Origin: Pseudomonas sp. ANT_H12B
GTDB lineage: Bacteria; Pseudomonadota; Gammaproteobacteria; Pseudomonadales; Pseudomonadaceae
Length of the DNA: 64,000 nt
Assembly: GCF_008369325.1 (NCBI RefSeq)
Contig: NZ_VOBI01000020.1
Span: forward strand, 1 to 64,000
Direction of reading: 5' to 3'
The notes under the pieces are model-generated. The model searched no databases. It was not told the origin of the DNA and saw only the letters and a program-made list of their open reading frames with translations. Below are positions 50,506-60,636 of this stretch, one piece after another (the first letter of the stretch is position 1; each line of letters begins with the position of its first letter). The position numbers were made by a program, and so were the translations under genes.

Positions 50506-51624
50506 TCAAACTTCGGCAAACCGTTGTAGCTGCATTTCCTGTAAGCGGCTGAGCGTGCGGCGAAACGGGAATTGCAGATAACCCTCGGTGTAGAGCGATG
50601 CCATGGGCACCTGCGCTTCGAGGTACAACGGCACTTTGCGGTCGTAACACTCGTCCACCAGGGCGATAAAACGCCGTACACCGTCGTCATGCACCGACAA
50701 TTGCGGCAACTCGCGATCACCCGCCGCCACCCGCTCGACGCCGTCTTCAGTGCCGCGTGCGATGCGCCCCTGGCGTTTCTGAGCGCTGAGATCGGGCACG
50801 TCACTCAAAAGAATAGCCTTGAAGGTGTCGCACAGCGTCATGAAATCCATGGCGGCAAAGGGCTGTTCGCAGAGATCGGCATATCGGGTCCAGAGCACGG
50901 TTTCACTGGTCTGCACGACGTTGAGCGACCGATAGCCGACGTTGATCGGGGCGCTGGTCACCGACCGGCCGACAGTCAACGCCTTGAATACTTCACCCAA
51001 TGCACCGGGCTGGTCGGGCTCGGCCACCCAATAACGTTGCAAACCGGCGCCTGGGTGCAGGCGATGATCTTCGCCGCCATCCACCGCAATCACCTGCATG
51101 TGCTTTTTGATCGCCTCGATGGCAGGCACGAAGCGGTCGCGGTTGAAACCATCGGCGTACAGCTGATCCGGCGGCTGATTGGAGGTGCAGACCACCACCA
51201 CGCCCTGTTCGAACATCACCTGAAACAAGCGCCCGAGAATAATGGCGTCGCCGATGTCGTTGACGAACAGTTCATCGAAACACAGGACACGCACTTCCTC
51301 GCTCAGTTCGTGGGCCAGCGCCTGCAAAGGGTCGGCAGTGCCCGTCAGCTGAAACGAACGCTGGTGCACCCAGCCCATGAAATGGTGAAAGTGTTGGCGG
51401 CGAGCCGGGACCTTGAGGCTTTGGTAAAACTGGTCCATCAGCCAGGTCTTGCCGCGCCCGACCGGCCCCCAGAGGTACACGCCGGTGATCGGCGTGCGGC
51501 CTTCGTGCAAGGCTTCATAGCATTTTTGCAGCGCCCAGACGGCATGTTCCTGGGCTTCGTCCTGGACGAAGCCCTTCTGTTCGATGGCGTGTTGCCAGGC
51601 GCTGAGGGGGGAGTCGACATTCAT
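50506..51624 (-). CDS. zapE: Cell division ATPase ZapE (AFG1 family)
   Basis: 372-residue AAA+ protein. Walker A is YLWGPVGRGKTWLMD (about 60-74), Walker B is VLCFDELFVNDIGDA and the sensor region VVVCTSNQPPDQLY follows. ZapE binds FtsZ and modulates the Z ring during constriction. I use ATG 51624 rather than the TTG eight codons earlier. Many genomes hold one copy; whether a second exists cannot be told here. It is flanked closely by SnoaL-like (30 bases upstream) and DinB genes. Confidence 0.9.
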   Translation of the reverse strand: MNVDSPLSAWQHAIEQKGFVQDEAQEHAVWALQKCYEALHEGRTPITGVYLWGPVGRGKTWLMDQFYQSLKVPARRQHFHHFMGWVHQRSFQLTGTADPLQALAHELSEEVRVLCFDELFVNDIGDAIILGRLFQVMFEQGVVVVCTSNQPPDQLYADGFNRDRFVPAIEAIKKHMQVIAVDGGEDHRLHPGAGLQRYWVAEPDQPGALGEVFKALTVGRSVTSAPINVGYRSLNVVQTSETVLWTRYADLCEQPFAAMDFMTLCDTFKAILLSDVPDLSAQKRQGRIARGTEDGVERVAAGDRELPQLSVHDDGVRRFIALVDECYDRKVPLYLEAQVPMASLYTEGYLQFPFRRTLSRLQEMQLQRFAEV

Positions 51625-51654
51625 GCGCGGCAGTATGCCACTGTGCAACGACGG

Positions 51655-51996
51655 CTACAGTGAAATGTCCAGCCGGGCGATCTTGCCCTGTTCATTCAGG
51701 CGGAACATGTAGCGCAACTGCAAAGGGCTGCCCGGAAAAGTCCCGGAGATCAGGTTATGCACCAGCACCTTGCCAGTGCGCAGCTGAACATCGAGCACTT
51801 CGACCCGCGGCTGGTAACGCTGGGCGGTGTCTTCCATCCATTGGGCTATCGCCTGGGTGCCGACCCGGTGCTGGCCTTCATCGAACACATTGGCATCCTC
51901 AGCGAAAAAACGGGTGACGCTCGACGTGTCCCAGGCATTGGCGGCAGCAATGTAGGCGGCGATGGCGGGTGCCAGTGAAGAGGCTGGATTGGACAT
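51655..51996 (-). CDS. SnoaL-like / NTF2-fold protein
   Basis: 113 residues forming one NTF2-like cone domain: N-terminal helices (IAAYIAAANAWDTSSVTRFF), FAEDANVFDEG, then the beta sheet (VEVLDVQLRTGKVLVHNLISG). Such proteins are isomerase-like or ligand-binding; the substrate is unknown. AAGGAG precedes the ATG. It lies 52 bases downstream of the WYL regulator on the same strand. Confidence 0.83.
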   Translation of the reverse strand: MSNPASSLAPAIAAYIAAANAWDTSSVTRFFAEDANVFDEGQHRVGTQAIAQWMEDTAQRYQPRVEVLDVQLRTGKVLVHNLISGTFPGSPLQLRYMFRLNEQGKIARLDISL

Positions 51997-52048
51997 GTTT
52001 ACGGCTCCTTGTTTGTTGATTCTGGAGCCATGCTAAAACAAGCCTGTG

Positions 52049-52765
52049 TCAGTTTTTGTCAGGAATGAAACGCCCTGCTTCATCCAGTTGCATCTGCTTG
52101 CGCCAGGTGCGCAACAGGTCGCTGCGCCGCCCCGGATAACGCTCGTCCAGCTCGCTGGCCTTTGATATCCGGTCGGTACGAAAAGTCCGATAGGCACTGC
52201 GCAATTCACACCAGGCGACGATGATTCGTACCTCGTTGAGAAACCCCAGGGCCAGCGGCCAGATCAGCCGTTGGCTGGGCACCTGATTAGCGTCGGCGTA
52301 GTCGATGTGCAGCTTGGCCTGCGTACGGATAGCCTGACGAAACACATTCAGTGGCACCGCGTTAGGTGCAAAACCATAACCGCGCGGGCCCGGCATGACC
52401 GTCGGGTTACGTAACGCGTCTAGCGCTTCGGGTGCCAATACCGCAGCAATCTTGGCCAGCGCATCGGCCGCGGCTTTGCTCAAAACTTCATCCCCTCGCT
52501 GATCCACATAGCGCAACCCCAGCACGATGGCTTCGGTTTCATCGGGATTGAGCATCAAGGGCGGCAGGAACAAACCACTGCGCAGCACGTAGCCGATCCC
52601 CGCCTCGCCATAGATTGGCGCGCCAAGGGCGGTGAGTTCGGCGATGTCGCGGTACAGCGTGCGCTCGGAAATCTCTAATTCACTGGCAAGCGTCGCCGCC
52701 GTCACTGGCCGACTTTTGCCGCGCAGCACTTGCAACAAGGTCAGTAAACGAGAGGTACGCGACAT
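52049..52765 (-). CDS. YafY-type transcriptional regulator (HTH-11 and WYL domains)
   Basis: 238 residues. The N-terminal winged HTH is RLLTLLQVLRGKSRPVTAATLASELEISERTLYRDI in pattern (residues 6-42). The ligand-sensing WYL domain is in the C-terminal half (IIVAWCELRSAYRTFRTDRI replaces the literal WYL). These regulators sense small molecules or nucleic acid. It is divergent from an aldo/keto reductase and upstream of a SnoaL-like gene, either of which could be its target. Confidence 0.87.
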   Translation of the reverse strand: MSRTSRLLTLLQVLRGKSRPVTAATLASELEISERTLYRDIAELTALGAPIYGEAGIGYVLRSGLFLPPLMLNPDETEAIVLGLRYVDQRGDEVLSKAAADALAKIAAVLAPEALDALRNPTVMPGPRGYGFAPNAVPLNVFRQAIRTQAKLHIDYADANQVPSQRLIWPLALGFLNEVRIIVAWCELRSAYRTFRTDRISKASELDERYPGRRSDLLRTWRKQMQLDEAGRFIPDKN

Positions 52766-52879
52766 GATCGGCAGGCTCTGTCTGGAAAAGTCGTCGGAGC
52801 TTAGCAGAGGATCCTGTCAGAAAGTGGCAGCAGCCTCTCGCCCGGTTGTCGGCCCTTTACCCGTTTATGAAAATGAGCC

Positions 52880-52928
52880 TTGACGCTAAATATTACTCAC
52901 ATCATATTAAATACATGTCGCTAGACAT
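52880..52928 (+). promoter_or_regulatory. Predicted promoter of the aldo/keto reductase with an operator-like repeat
   Basis: TTGACG (52880-52885), 17 bases, CATATT (52903-52908), in an AT-rich stretch. ATGTC-GCTA-GACAT at 52915-52928 is an inverted repeat around the expected transcription start, suited to a repressor, possibly the divergent WYL protein. Confidence 0.4.
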
Positions 52929-52970
52929 CTATATTCAAAGCCCAACGCCTTTTCCTTCAGGAGCCACCCC

Positions 52971-54023
52971 ATGCATTACAAAGTCTTTGGCCGCAAAACC
53001 GGCTTGCGGGTTTCAGAACTGGCGCTGGGTGCCGGTAATTTCGGCACCGGTTGGGGGCATGGCGCCGAACGCGACGAAGCCAGGCGTATCTTCGATGGTT
53101 ACCTGGAGGCCGGCGGCAATTTCATCGACACCGCCAATGGTTATCAAGCCGGCCAGTCGGAAGCCATGCTCGGCGAATTCATCGCCGCAGAACGGGATCG
53201 CCTGGTCATCGCCAGCAAATACACCTTGGGGACCACACCGGCGGCGGGCATTTCCCACACCGGCAACAACCGCAAGAACATGGTTCGCGCGGTGGAAGAA
53301 AGCCTGACGCGACTCAAAACCGATCACCTCGACCTGTTCTGGGCGCACATGAGCGACGGCGTAACGCCGATGGAAGAGATCCTGCGGGGTTTCGATGATC
53401 TGGTACGCGCCGGCAAGATTCACTATGCCGGCCTGTCGAACTTCCCGGCGTGGCGCATTGCTCGCGCCGACCTGCTGGCCGAGATTCGCGGCTTTGCACC
53501 GATTGCGGCCATCCAGGTGGAATACAGCCTCGCCGAACGCACCGCCGAACGTGAACAGCTGCCCATGGCCGAAGCTTTGGGATTGGCCGCAACGTTATGG
53601 TCGCCGCTGGGCGGCGGGTTCCTCACCGGCAAGTACCGCACGAGCGAAGCGGACAACCGCGCAACCAAACTCGGCATGCTGGTCCATGCCGAGAAAAGTG
53701 CCCGTGAAACCGCCCTGCTCGACACCTTGCTGGCCGTCGCCGTGGAACTGGTCGCCAGCCCGACTCACGTGGCCATTGCCTGGCTGCGGGAAAAAGCCAA
53801 ACGTTCGACGACGGCGCTGATTCCGATTCTCGGCTCTCGTACCCGCGAACAATTGGACGCGACATTGGGTGCTTTGGATGTGCAATTGAGTGCTGATCAG
53901 TTGTTGCGGCTTGATGGTGTCAGCGCTGTGGCGATGGGTGTGCCGCATGAATCGATTGCCGGGTCGACGGTGCGGTTTTCCGGGGCTGAAACTTTGGACT
54001 TGCCAAAAATCCCTGTCGCCTGA
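52971..54023 (+). CDS. Aldo/keto reductase
   Basis: 350 residues, TIM-barrel NADPH-dependent oxidoreductase. The catalytic Asp and Tyr are in NFIDTANGYQAGQSEAMLGEF, Lys in LVIASKYTLG and His in HLDLFWAHMSDGV. The C-terminal coenzyme site is PILGSRTREQLDATLGALD. The substrate is unknown; the type is close to YajO/Tas-like and general stress reductases. CAGGAG precedes the ATG. It is divergent from the WYL regulator. Confidence 0.9.
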   Translation: MHYKVFGRKTGLRVSELALGAGNFGTGWGHGAERDEARRIFDGYLEAGGNFIDTANGYQAGQSEAMLGEFIAAERDRLVIASKYTLGTTPAAGISHTGNNRKNMVRAVEESLTRLKTDHLDLFWAHMSDGVTPMEEILRGFDDLVRAGKIHYAGLSNFPAWRIARADLLAEIRGFAPIAAIQVEYSLAERTAEREQLPMAEALGLAATLWSPLGGGFLTGKYRTSEADNRATKLGMLVHAEKSARETALLDTLLAVAVELVASPTHVAIAWLREKAKRSTTALIPILGSRTREQLDATLGALDVQLSADQLLRLDGVSAVAMGVPHESIAGSTVRFSGAETLDLPKIPVA

Positions 54024-54027
54024 AAAA

Positions 54028-54054
54028 GCATCGCGGGCAAGCCGGCTCCCACAG
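54028..54054. repeat. Single REP element
   Basis: GCATCGCGGGCAAGCCGGCTCCCACAG, a single REP hairpin a few bases after the aldo/keto reductase stop, with no inverted partner nearby. Confidence 0.75.
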
Positions 54055-54159
54055 GGATTGTGCTGGGCATCTGACTCCATCGCTCGCCACACATTAGTCT
54101 TTCTGGCATCCTGCGCCTCCATTTTCTGACCCTGCCCGCCTTCTGGCACGCACACAACC

Positions 54160-55609
54160 ATGACCGCCTCTGAAAAAGCCCCTGTCCCGCGCAACAACGA
54201 CCTGATTTACGGCCTCAATGATCGCCCGCATCTGAGCGCCACTGTCTTCGCCGCCTTGCAACACGTACTCGCCAGTTTCGTCGGCATCATCACCCCGACG
54301 CTGATCATGGGCAGCGCCCTGGGCCTGCAAAGCGAAGTGCCTTACCTGATCAGCATGGCGCTGTTCGTCTCGGGCCTGGGCACGTTCGTCCAGGCGCGGC
54401 GATTCGGCCCGGTCGGTTCGGGACTGCTGTGCCTGCAAGGCACCAGCTTCTCGTTTATCAGCGTGATCCTCAGCGCCGGGTTCATGGTCAAGGCCCGAGG
54501 CGGCGGTACTGATGAAATTCTCTCGACGATCTTTGGTGTGTGCTTTTTTGCGGCGTTCATCGAAGTGGTCCTCAGCCAGTTCATCGGCAAACTGCGGATG
54601 CTGATCACCCCGGTGGTGACCGGTACGATCATCACGCTGATGGGCCTGTCGCTGATCAAGGTTGCCATGACCGACATCGCCGGCGGTTTCGGTGCGGCGG
54701 ACCTCGGCGCGGCCAGTCATCTGGCCCTGGCGGCACTGGTGCTCGGGACCATCGTGGTGTTGAACCGGGTTGATGTGCGGTTCCTGCGCCTCGGTGCGAT
54801 CGTCATTGGCCTGACCCTCGGCTATGTCGTCGCCTGGCTCATGGGTGATGTCAATTTTTCAAGCATTCCCGATGTACCGTTGATGAGCGTGCCGGTGCCG
54901 TTTAAGTACGGCTTCAATTTCGATTGGGTGGCGTTTGTGCCGGTGGCGGTGATTTTCCTGGTGTCGCCGCTGGAGGCTGCCGGAGACCTGACGGCCAACT
55001 CGATGATTTCCCGGCAACCGGTCAAGGGCCCGATCTACATTCGCCGGATCAAGTCCGGGCTGCTGGCCGACGGGCTCAACTCAGCCATGGCGGCGGTGTT
55101 CAACAGCATGCCGATGGTGACCTTTGCCCAGAACAATGGCGTGATTCAACTCACCGGCGTGGCCAGCCGTTACGTGGCGTTTTTCATTGCCGGTCTGTTG
55201 GTGCTGCTGGGGCTGTTCCCGATGATTGGTGCAGTACTGCAACTGATGCCAAAACCAGTGCTCGGCGGCGCTGAACTGGTGATGTTCGGCACCGTCGCGG
55301 TGGCCGGGATCAAGATCCTCGCCGAAGCTGGCCTGCATCGGCGCAACGATGCTGATCGTGGCGATTTCCCTCGGTATGGGCCTGGGTGTCGCGGCCGTGC
55401 CGGAAGTGCTGCGTGAATTGCCAAAAGCGCTGCACAACATTTTCGAGTCGCCGATCACCGTCGGTGCGCTGTGCGCGATTGTGCTGAATATCTTTCTGCC
55501 CGAGGAATTCATCGAGCTTGAAGAGGATGATTTTGACCCCGAAGCGTCGATCCTCCAGGTCATGGAGAATCCTCCGGCCACTGAAGCAGCAGCGAGCCTG
55601 AACCGCTGA
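54160..55609 (+). pseudogene. NCS2 uracil/xanthine-type permease with a one-base frameshift
   Basis: From 54160 the frame codes for an NCS2/NAT purine permease with many membrane helices (first at about 32-52). It has the family signature QNNGVIQLTG (about residues 325-334) and the LCLQGTSFSFISVILSAGF segment. At 55348 an extra G (CGCAACGATGCTG) moves the normal continuation (MLIVAISLGMGLGVAAVPEV... to 55609) into another frame, and the first frame ends at 55416. Removing one base restores 482 residues with the expected C-terminus. Either a recent mutation has inactivated it or the base is a sequencing error. Confidence 0.85.
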
Positions 55610-55663
55610 AAGGGACCGTGATACATTCGCTGCGACTCCGTTTGGCAGAAGGTTGACCGCACG

Positions 55664-56320
55664 TTGAACAAGAAGACCGGCATCCGGGCCGCTCAGGCCC
55701 AACAGACCCGAACACGGATTCTCGAAGCAGCGGTGAAAGTGTTCACCCGCGACGGCTATTCCGGGGGGCGGGTCGAGAGTATTTCCAGGGAGGCCGAGTC
55801 CAATGACCGCATGCTCTATTACTACTTCGGTAGCAAAGAGCAGTTGTTCATTTGCGTGCTGGAACACACTTACGAGCAGTTCAACAAAGCCGAAAGCCGG
55901 CTCAAGCTCGACCTGGCTCAGCCGTTGATGGCGTTGCAGGATCTGGTGGCGTTCGTCTGGAACTACTACGTCGAACACCCCGAATTCGTCGCCATCCTGA
56001 GCAACGAGAACCTGCACAACGGCAAGCACGCTCAACAATCCAGCGAGCTGCGCAGGCTGTCGGGGGAAGCCGTCGGGGTGTTGCGGCCGATCATCGAGGC
56101 GGGCCAGGCTCAGGGGTTGTTTCGCCAGGAACTGGACATCAAGCATGTGTATTTGATGATTGCCTCGCTTTGTTACTTCTATAACTCCAACCGGCATACG
56201 CTCAGTTCGTTTTTGGGCGAGGATCTGGCGGATAAGGGGCAGCGGGAGGATTGGCTGGGGTTTATCAAGGATCTGGTGGTGCGTGGGGTTATGAGGTTGC
56301 CCGATCAGGTTTATGGGTGA
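55664..56320 (+). CDS. TetR-family transcriptional regulator
   Basis: 218 residues. The N-terminal HTH is TRTRILEAAVKVFTRDGYSGGRVESI and SNDRMLYYYFGSKEQLF (residues 15-65). The C-terminal ligand domain (about 80-210) belongs to a group common near purine or fatty-acid genes. The only credible start is TTG 55664, with AGAAGG upstream. It follows the NCS2 permease by 54 bases on the same strand, suggesting it regulates or is co-expressed with that gene. Confidence 0.85.
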   Translation: MNKKTGIRAAQAQQTRTRILEAAVKVFTRDGYSGGRVESISREAESNDRMLYYYFGSKEQLFICVLEHTYEQFNKAESRLKLDLAQPLMALQDLVAFVWNYYVEHPEFVAILSNENLHNGKHAQQSSELRRLSGEAVGVLRPIIEAGQAQGLFRQELDIKHVYLMIASLCYFYNSNRHTLSSFLGEDLADKGQREDWLGFIKDLVVRGVMRLPDQVYG

Positions 56321-56325
56321 CTTGG

Positions 56326-56425
56326 CCGGCCCCATCGCGGGCAAGCCCGCTCCCACAGGTTTTGGGTCGAGCCCCAATCAAACGATCGACACACAAACTT
56401 GTGGGAGCGGGCTTGCCCGCGAAGC
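56326..56425. repeat. REP doublet
   Basis: CCATCGCGGGCAAGCCCGCT near 56332 and inverted TTGTGGGAGCGGGCTTGCCC to 56425, about 50 bases apart, between the convergent TetR and nicB genes. Confidence 0.88.
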
Positions 56426-56427
56426 TT

Positions 56428-59400
56428 TTAATGGCTACCGGGATTCGCCCGGAGGTGCGCAACCTTCTGCTCCAGTCCTTCCCACCCCGGCGCATTTGAA
56501 GCAAACCGATTACGCAAATACGCCGCCAGTTCCGCCACCTGAGTATTGGACAAACTGTCCTTGAAACCGGGCATGTAGCCCAGGTCCTTGGTGGCCGGAG
56601 CATTGATGCCTTGCAGGATGACCTTGATCAGGTTGTCCGGCTGATCGCTGTGCACATTGGTATTGCTCGCCAACGAGGGGCTCACGCCGAACAGTTTCGG
56701 CCCCAGGCCATCGGCGTGACAGGCCTTGCACGAGCCTTCGAATACACGCTGGCCGTTGCTCAATGACAGGCTCGCAACCGGCGTCGGTCGGGTGGCTTTC
56801 TCCACCACTTGCGCTTCAGCCTGCGCGTTGTTGAGAGACGCGAGGTACACCGCCATCGCCCGAATATCCTCCTTGGGCAATTTCGCCAATTCACTGACCA
56901 CCGGCCCCATCGGTCCGGTCGCCACGCCATGGGCATCGGAATAGCCGGTGCTGAGATAACCGAACAGCTGATCCTCGGTCCATGGTGTCGGTGCCCTCGA
57001 CAAACCGTTCAGCGCCGGCGCCTCCCAACCATCGACCATGCCTCCGGCCAGGAACGACGCACCGCCCTTCCCCGCCCCCATCAGGTTGCGCGGTGAATGG
57101 CAGGCGGCGCAGTGCCCCAAACCGTTGACCAGATAGGCGCCGCGATTCCATTGCTCGCTGCGCTGCGGTTGAACGCTGATCTCGCCACTGCGCAGAAATA
57201 GCGCATTCCAGCCGGCCATCAACGGCCGCAGATTGAACGGAAAACGCATGTCATTGGCTTTCGCCGGTTGGCTGACCGGCGCTTGCGACATCAGGTACGC
57301 ATACAGCGCCTGCATGTCGGCATCGTTGATATTGCGAAAAGCGGTGTAGGGAAACGCCGGGTACAGATTGCGCCCATCGCGACCAATGCCATCACGCATG
57401 GCACGTTCAAACGCCGGGTACGACCAGTTGCCGGTACCGGTCTTCACGTCAGGGGTGATGTTGCTGCTGTAGAGCGTGCCGAATGGCGTCTGCATCGCCA
57501 ACCCACCGGCATTGGTCGCGCCGCCGGGCGCGGTATGACACACCGCACAATCGCCGACCGCAGCCAGCAAACGCCCGCGCTCAAGGGTCGCAGCAGACCA
57601 GGTGCCGGCACTCGGCGGCGCAATCGGCGCGATTTCACCGTGAAATGGCCACGCGGTGGCCGCCATGCCCAGCAGCGCGCCGAACGCCGCAAACAGTGAA
57701 CCGAACAACCACTTCGAACGTTTGGCCGGCGCTGTCGGCGGCTCGTCACAGGTGCCGGCATTCAGCGCTGCCAATACCCGCTCCGGGGTAATCGGCAGTT
57801 CGCGAAAGCGGATCCCGGTGGCGTCATAAATGGCGTTGGCAATCGCCGCTGCACTTGGCACCGACGCGGACTCACCGGCGCCCATCGGCGGCTGGTCCTG
57901 ACGCGGCATCATCATGACGTCGATCTGCGGCACCTCGGGGAAGGTCAGGATCGGATAGCCGCCCCACTCCTTGCTGGCCACCGTGGATTCCTCGAACGTC
58001 ACCCGCTCCTTGAGTACCCGGCTGGTGGACTGAATGACATTGCCGTGGATCTGATGTTGCACGCCCGCCGGGTTGATCATCATCCCCGAGTCATGGCCGA
58101 TCACTACCCGCGTGACGGACACATCACCGGTCTGGCGATCCACCGCCACGTCCGCCACCCACGCGGCCCACGCCGCACCAAAACCGGGGAACTTGCTGTG
58201 GATGTAGCGCGCGTAGGCAAAGCCGCGACCACGCAAAAACTGATCGTCGTTCGGGGTTTGCATCGGCGCAGTGCGCGGGGTCCAGGCCGCACGCTCGGCG
58301 GTGGATTTCACCAGGTCGATGGCGCGCTTGTCGCGCAGGTAGCGCAAGCGGTATTCCACCGGATCGACGCCCGCCGCGAACGCCAGTTCATCGATGTACG
58401 ACTCGTGGGCGAAAGTGTTGGGCAACGCCGAAACCCCGCGCATCCACGACGCCCGCACAATCGGCGCCATGTCGTTGATGGTGACGCGCATGTGTTCGAA
58501 GTCATACGGCGGGATCGACGTGCGATCGCCCATTTCGAACATCGCGGCCACCGGCTCGACCCGCCCGGTCAGCAGCAAGGCCAGGGTCGGCGCGCCGTTG
58601 GAGGGGTAGCTGGTCTGAAAGTCATAGGCGGCGACGCTGCCATCGGCGTTCAAGCCACCGTCGACGTCCATCAGTTGCGCGGTGCCTTTGGGTTCCCACA
58701 GATGCTCTTGCTCGCGGGTCAACTGCACCCGCACCGGTTTGCCCACAGCGCGGGATAACAGCAAGGCATCGGCGCACACATCGTCGGCACAATTGCGCCC
58801 GTAACAACCGGACGCTTCCATGCGAATGATCTCGATAGACGTTTCATCACACTCCAGTAGCCAGGCCAGGTCGGCGCGCAGCAAATGCGGATTCTGGCTA
58901 CCGGACCACACGCGGCTGCCCGACAGCTGATAGTCCGCGACCCCACAGGACGGGCCGATGGAGCCGTGCATCTGATACGGCCATAAATAGGTGCGCGGCA
59001 TGCGTTGACTGGCCCCGGCCAGGGCTTCGTCGACATTGCCCTGGTCCAGGACGACGCGCTGCACGCTCGGGTTGTCTCGGATCGCCTGTTCGACATTACT
59101 CATGTCAGGTAGCGCATGGTTCCAGGCTTTCCAGCTGATCTTCAGCGACTGGGCAGCCTTGATAGCCTGCTCTTCACGCAGGGCCACGACGCCGACGAAA
59201 TCGCGGATCACCACCACCGCGACGATCCCGGCGATATGGGCGATGGAGGATTCATCGACTTCCAACAGGCTGTTACCGACGAAGTCGCCACAATCGAGCC
59301 CGGCATAGGGTGGGCGAATCACCCGGCCGTGGAGCATGTCCGGCACCCGCATGTCGTGGACGTAAGTCAGTTCGCCGGTGGCTTTGGCCGGAATGTCCAC

Positions 59401-59982
59401 CCGCGCGGCGCCCTTGCCCACCAGCCGATAGTCTTCGGCAGGCTTGAGTGGCGCGGTGCCGGAGATGCGCAGTTCAACGTGGTCACCGCGCACCAGATCG
59501 GCGTAGGCCATGGTGCGTCCGTCCGCCGCGACAATTAGCCCGGCCTCGACCTTCAGGCTGCCCGCCTCCACCGCCCAGCGTTCTGCCGCAGTCTCCAGCA
59601 GAAAACGCCGGGCCTCGGCCGCGGCGTTGCGCAACGGGATCGCGGAAATCTGCAGGGTGGCGCTGGCGATGGTTGCGCCCTGATTCGGCACACGCTCCGT
59701 ATCGCCCAGCACCATGCACACTTGCTCCAGTGGCAAGTCCAGTTCTTCGGCGACGATCTGCGCCAGCGAGGTGCGAATGCCGGTGCCGAGGTCGACATGC
59801 CCGTTGAAGGCATACACGCGCCCGTCGTCGCAGATGGCAATGAACAACCCCAGTTCCTTGGGCTTGATCAACGGGGTACCACCTTTGGCCACCGGGCCCG
59901 AAGGCGGCAGGATGTCGTCGACGATCAGCAGAACGCCGGTCTTGGCCAGCAATTGGTCGCGGGTAGGGATTGCGTCAGTCAT
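56428..59982 (-). CDS. nicB: Nicotinate hydroxylase large subunit NicB (Mo domain plus three-heme cytochrome c)
   Basis: 1184 residues. The first about 750 form the xanthine-oxidase-type molybdopterin domain (FNGHVDLGTGIRTSLAQIVAEEL; MGAGESASVPSAAAIANAIYDA near the end). After a membrane-like segment (LFGSLFAAFGALLGMAATAW, about 770-790) the C-terminus is a cytochrome c domain with three CxxCH sites: CAVCH, CAACH and CKACH. With NicA it hydroxylates nicotinate to 6-hydroxynicotinate and passes electrons to the respiratory chain. The ATG at 59982 (MTDAIPTRDQ) follows the nicA stop by 16 bases; an ATG two codons earlier is possible. Confidence 0.95.
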   Translation of the reverse strand: MTDAIPTRDQLLAKTGVLLIVDDILPPSGPVAKGGTPLIKPKELGLFIAICDDGRVYAFNGHVDLGTGIRTSLAQIVAEELDLPLEQVCMVLGDTERVPNQGATIASATLQISAIPLRNAAAEARRFLLETAAERWAVEAGSLKVEAGLIVAADGRTMAYADLVRGDHVELRISGTAPLKPAEDYRLVGKGAARVDIPAKATGELTYVHDMRVPDMLHGRVIRPPYAGLDCGDFVGNSLLEVDESSIAHIAGIVAVVVIRDFVGVVALREEQAIKAAQSLKISWKAWNHALPDMSNVEQAIRDNPSVQRVVLDQGNVDEALAGASQRMPRTYLWPYQMHGSIGPSCGVADYQLSGSRVWSGSQNPHLLRADLAWLLECDETSIEIIRMEASGCYGRNCADDVCADALLLSRAVGKPVRVQLTREQEHLWEPKGTAQLMDVDGGLNADGSVAAYDFQTSYPSNGAPTLALLLTGRVEPVAAMFEMGDRTSIPPYDFEHMRVTINDMAPIVRASWMRGVSALPNTFAHESYIDELAFAAGVDPVEYRLRYLRDKRAIDLVKSTAERAAWTPRTAPMQTPNDDQFLRGRGFAYARYIHSKFPGFGAAWAAWVADVAVDRQTGDVSVTRVVIGHDSGMMINPAGVQHQIHGNVIQSTSRVLKERVTFEESTVASKEWGGYPILTFPEVPQIDVMMMPRQDQPPMGAGESASVPSAAAIANAIYDATGIRFRELPITPERVLAALNAGTCDEPPTAPAKRSKWLFGSLFAAFGALLGMAATAWPFHGEIAPIAPPSAGTWSAATLERGRLLAAVGDCAVCHTAPGGATNAGGLAMQTPFGTLYSSNITPDVKTGTGNWSYPAFERAMRDGIGRDGRNLYPAFPYTAFRNINDADMQALYAYLMSQAPVSQPAKANDMRFPFNLRPLMAGWNALFLRSGEISVQPQRSEQWNRGAYLVNGLGHCAACHSPRNLMGAGKGGASFLAGGMVDGWEAPALNGLSRAPTPWTEDQLFGYLSTGYSDAHGVATGPMGPVVSELAKLPKEDIRAMAVYLASLNNAQAEAQVVEKATRPTPVASLSLSNGQRVFEGSCKACHADGLGPKLFGVSPSLASNTNVHSDQPDNLIKVILQGINAPATKDLGYMPGFKDSLSNTQVAELAAYLRNRFASNAPGWEGLEQKVAHLRANPGSH

Positions 59983-59998
59983 GGTCATCGATCCACGT

Positions 59999-60475
59999 TC
60001 AAGGCGTTTGACGGGCGGCACGCAGCACCGCCCGGAGGATTTCGATATGGGTGCCGCAACGGCAGAGATTGGCCGAGAGTTCGTTGCGGATCTGGGTTTC
60101 GCTGGGGTGCGGGATGCGGTCGAGCAAGGCCTTGGCCGTCATGATCATGCCGTTGAGGCAATAGCCGCATTGCGCCGCTTGCTCATCGATAAAAGCTTGT
60201 TGCACCGGATGTGGATCGGCGCGGGTGCCGAGTCCTTCGAGGGTGACGATCTGCCGGTCGGCTGCGCCGGCCAGGGGAAATACGCAAGAGCGCGCCGCCA
60301 CGCCGTCGATGATCACCGTGCACGCACCGCACTCGCCCAGGCCGCAGCCGTACTTGGGGCCGTTGAGTTGCAGGTCATTGCGCAGAATCAGCAATAACGG
60401 CGTGTCCGCCATGGCGGTGACGGTGGTGGTGTGGCCGTTGACCTCAAGCGCTACCGTGATTTCCTGGCTTGTCAT
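59999..60475 (-). CDS. nicA: Nicotinate hydroxylase small subunit NicA ([2Fe-2S] protein)
   Basis: 158 residues with two [2Fe-2S] clusters: the plant-type site YGCGLGECGACTVIIDG plus a following Cys (AARSCVFPL), and the C-terminal site QCGYCLNGMIM with LCRCGTH. It carries electrons from the NicB molybdenum site to the NicB hemes. The ATG at 60475 gives the family N-terminus; the frame extends six codons back only to a TTG. It sits just upstream of nicB in a nicAB unit. Confidence 0.95.
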   Translation of the reverse strand: MTSQEITVALEVNGHTTTVTAMADTPLLLILRNDLQLNGPKYGCGLGECGACTVIIDGVAARSCVFPLAGAADRQIVTLEGLGTRADPHPVQQAFIDEQAAQCGYCLNGMIMTAKALLDRIPHPSETQIRNELSANLCRCGTHIEILRAVLRAARQTP

Positions 60476-60636
60476 TCGCTTCGCCCGCTTCAATTGATGA
60501 AGTACCCACTACACCAAAAGGTCGAAGAAAAGGTCGCGGGCCAGCGTCAATTTGTGGCGTCGCGACACACTCGAATGGTGAAGTGGTTACTACATGAAAA
60601 GAGAGCAAAAACAGTGCCAAAAACCTGATGCGTTGA

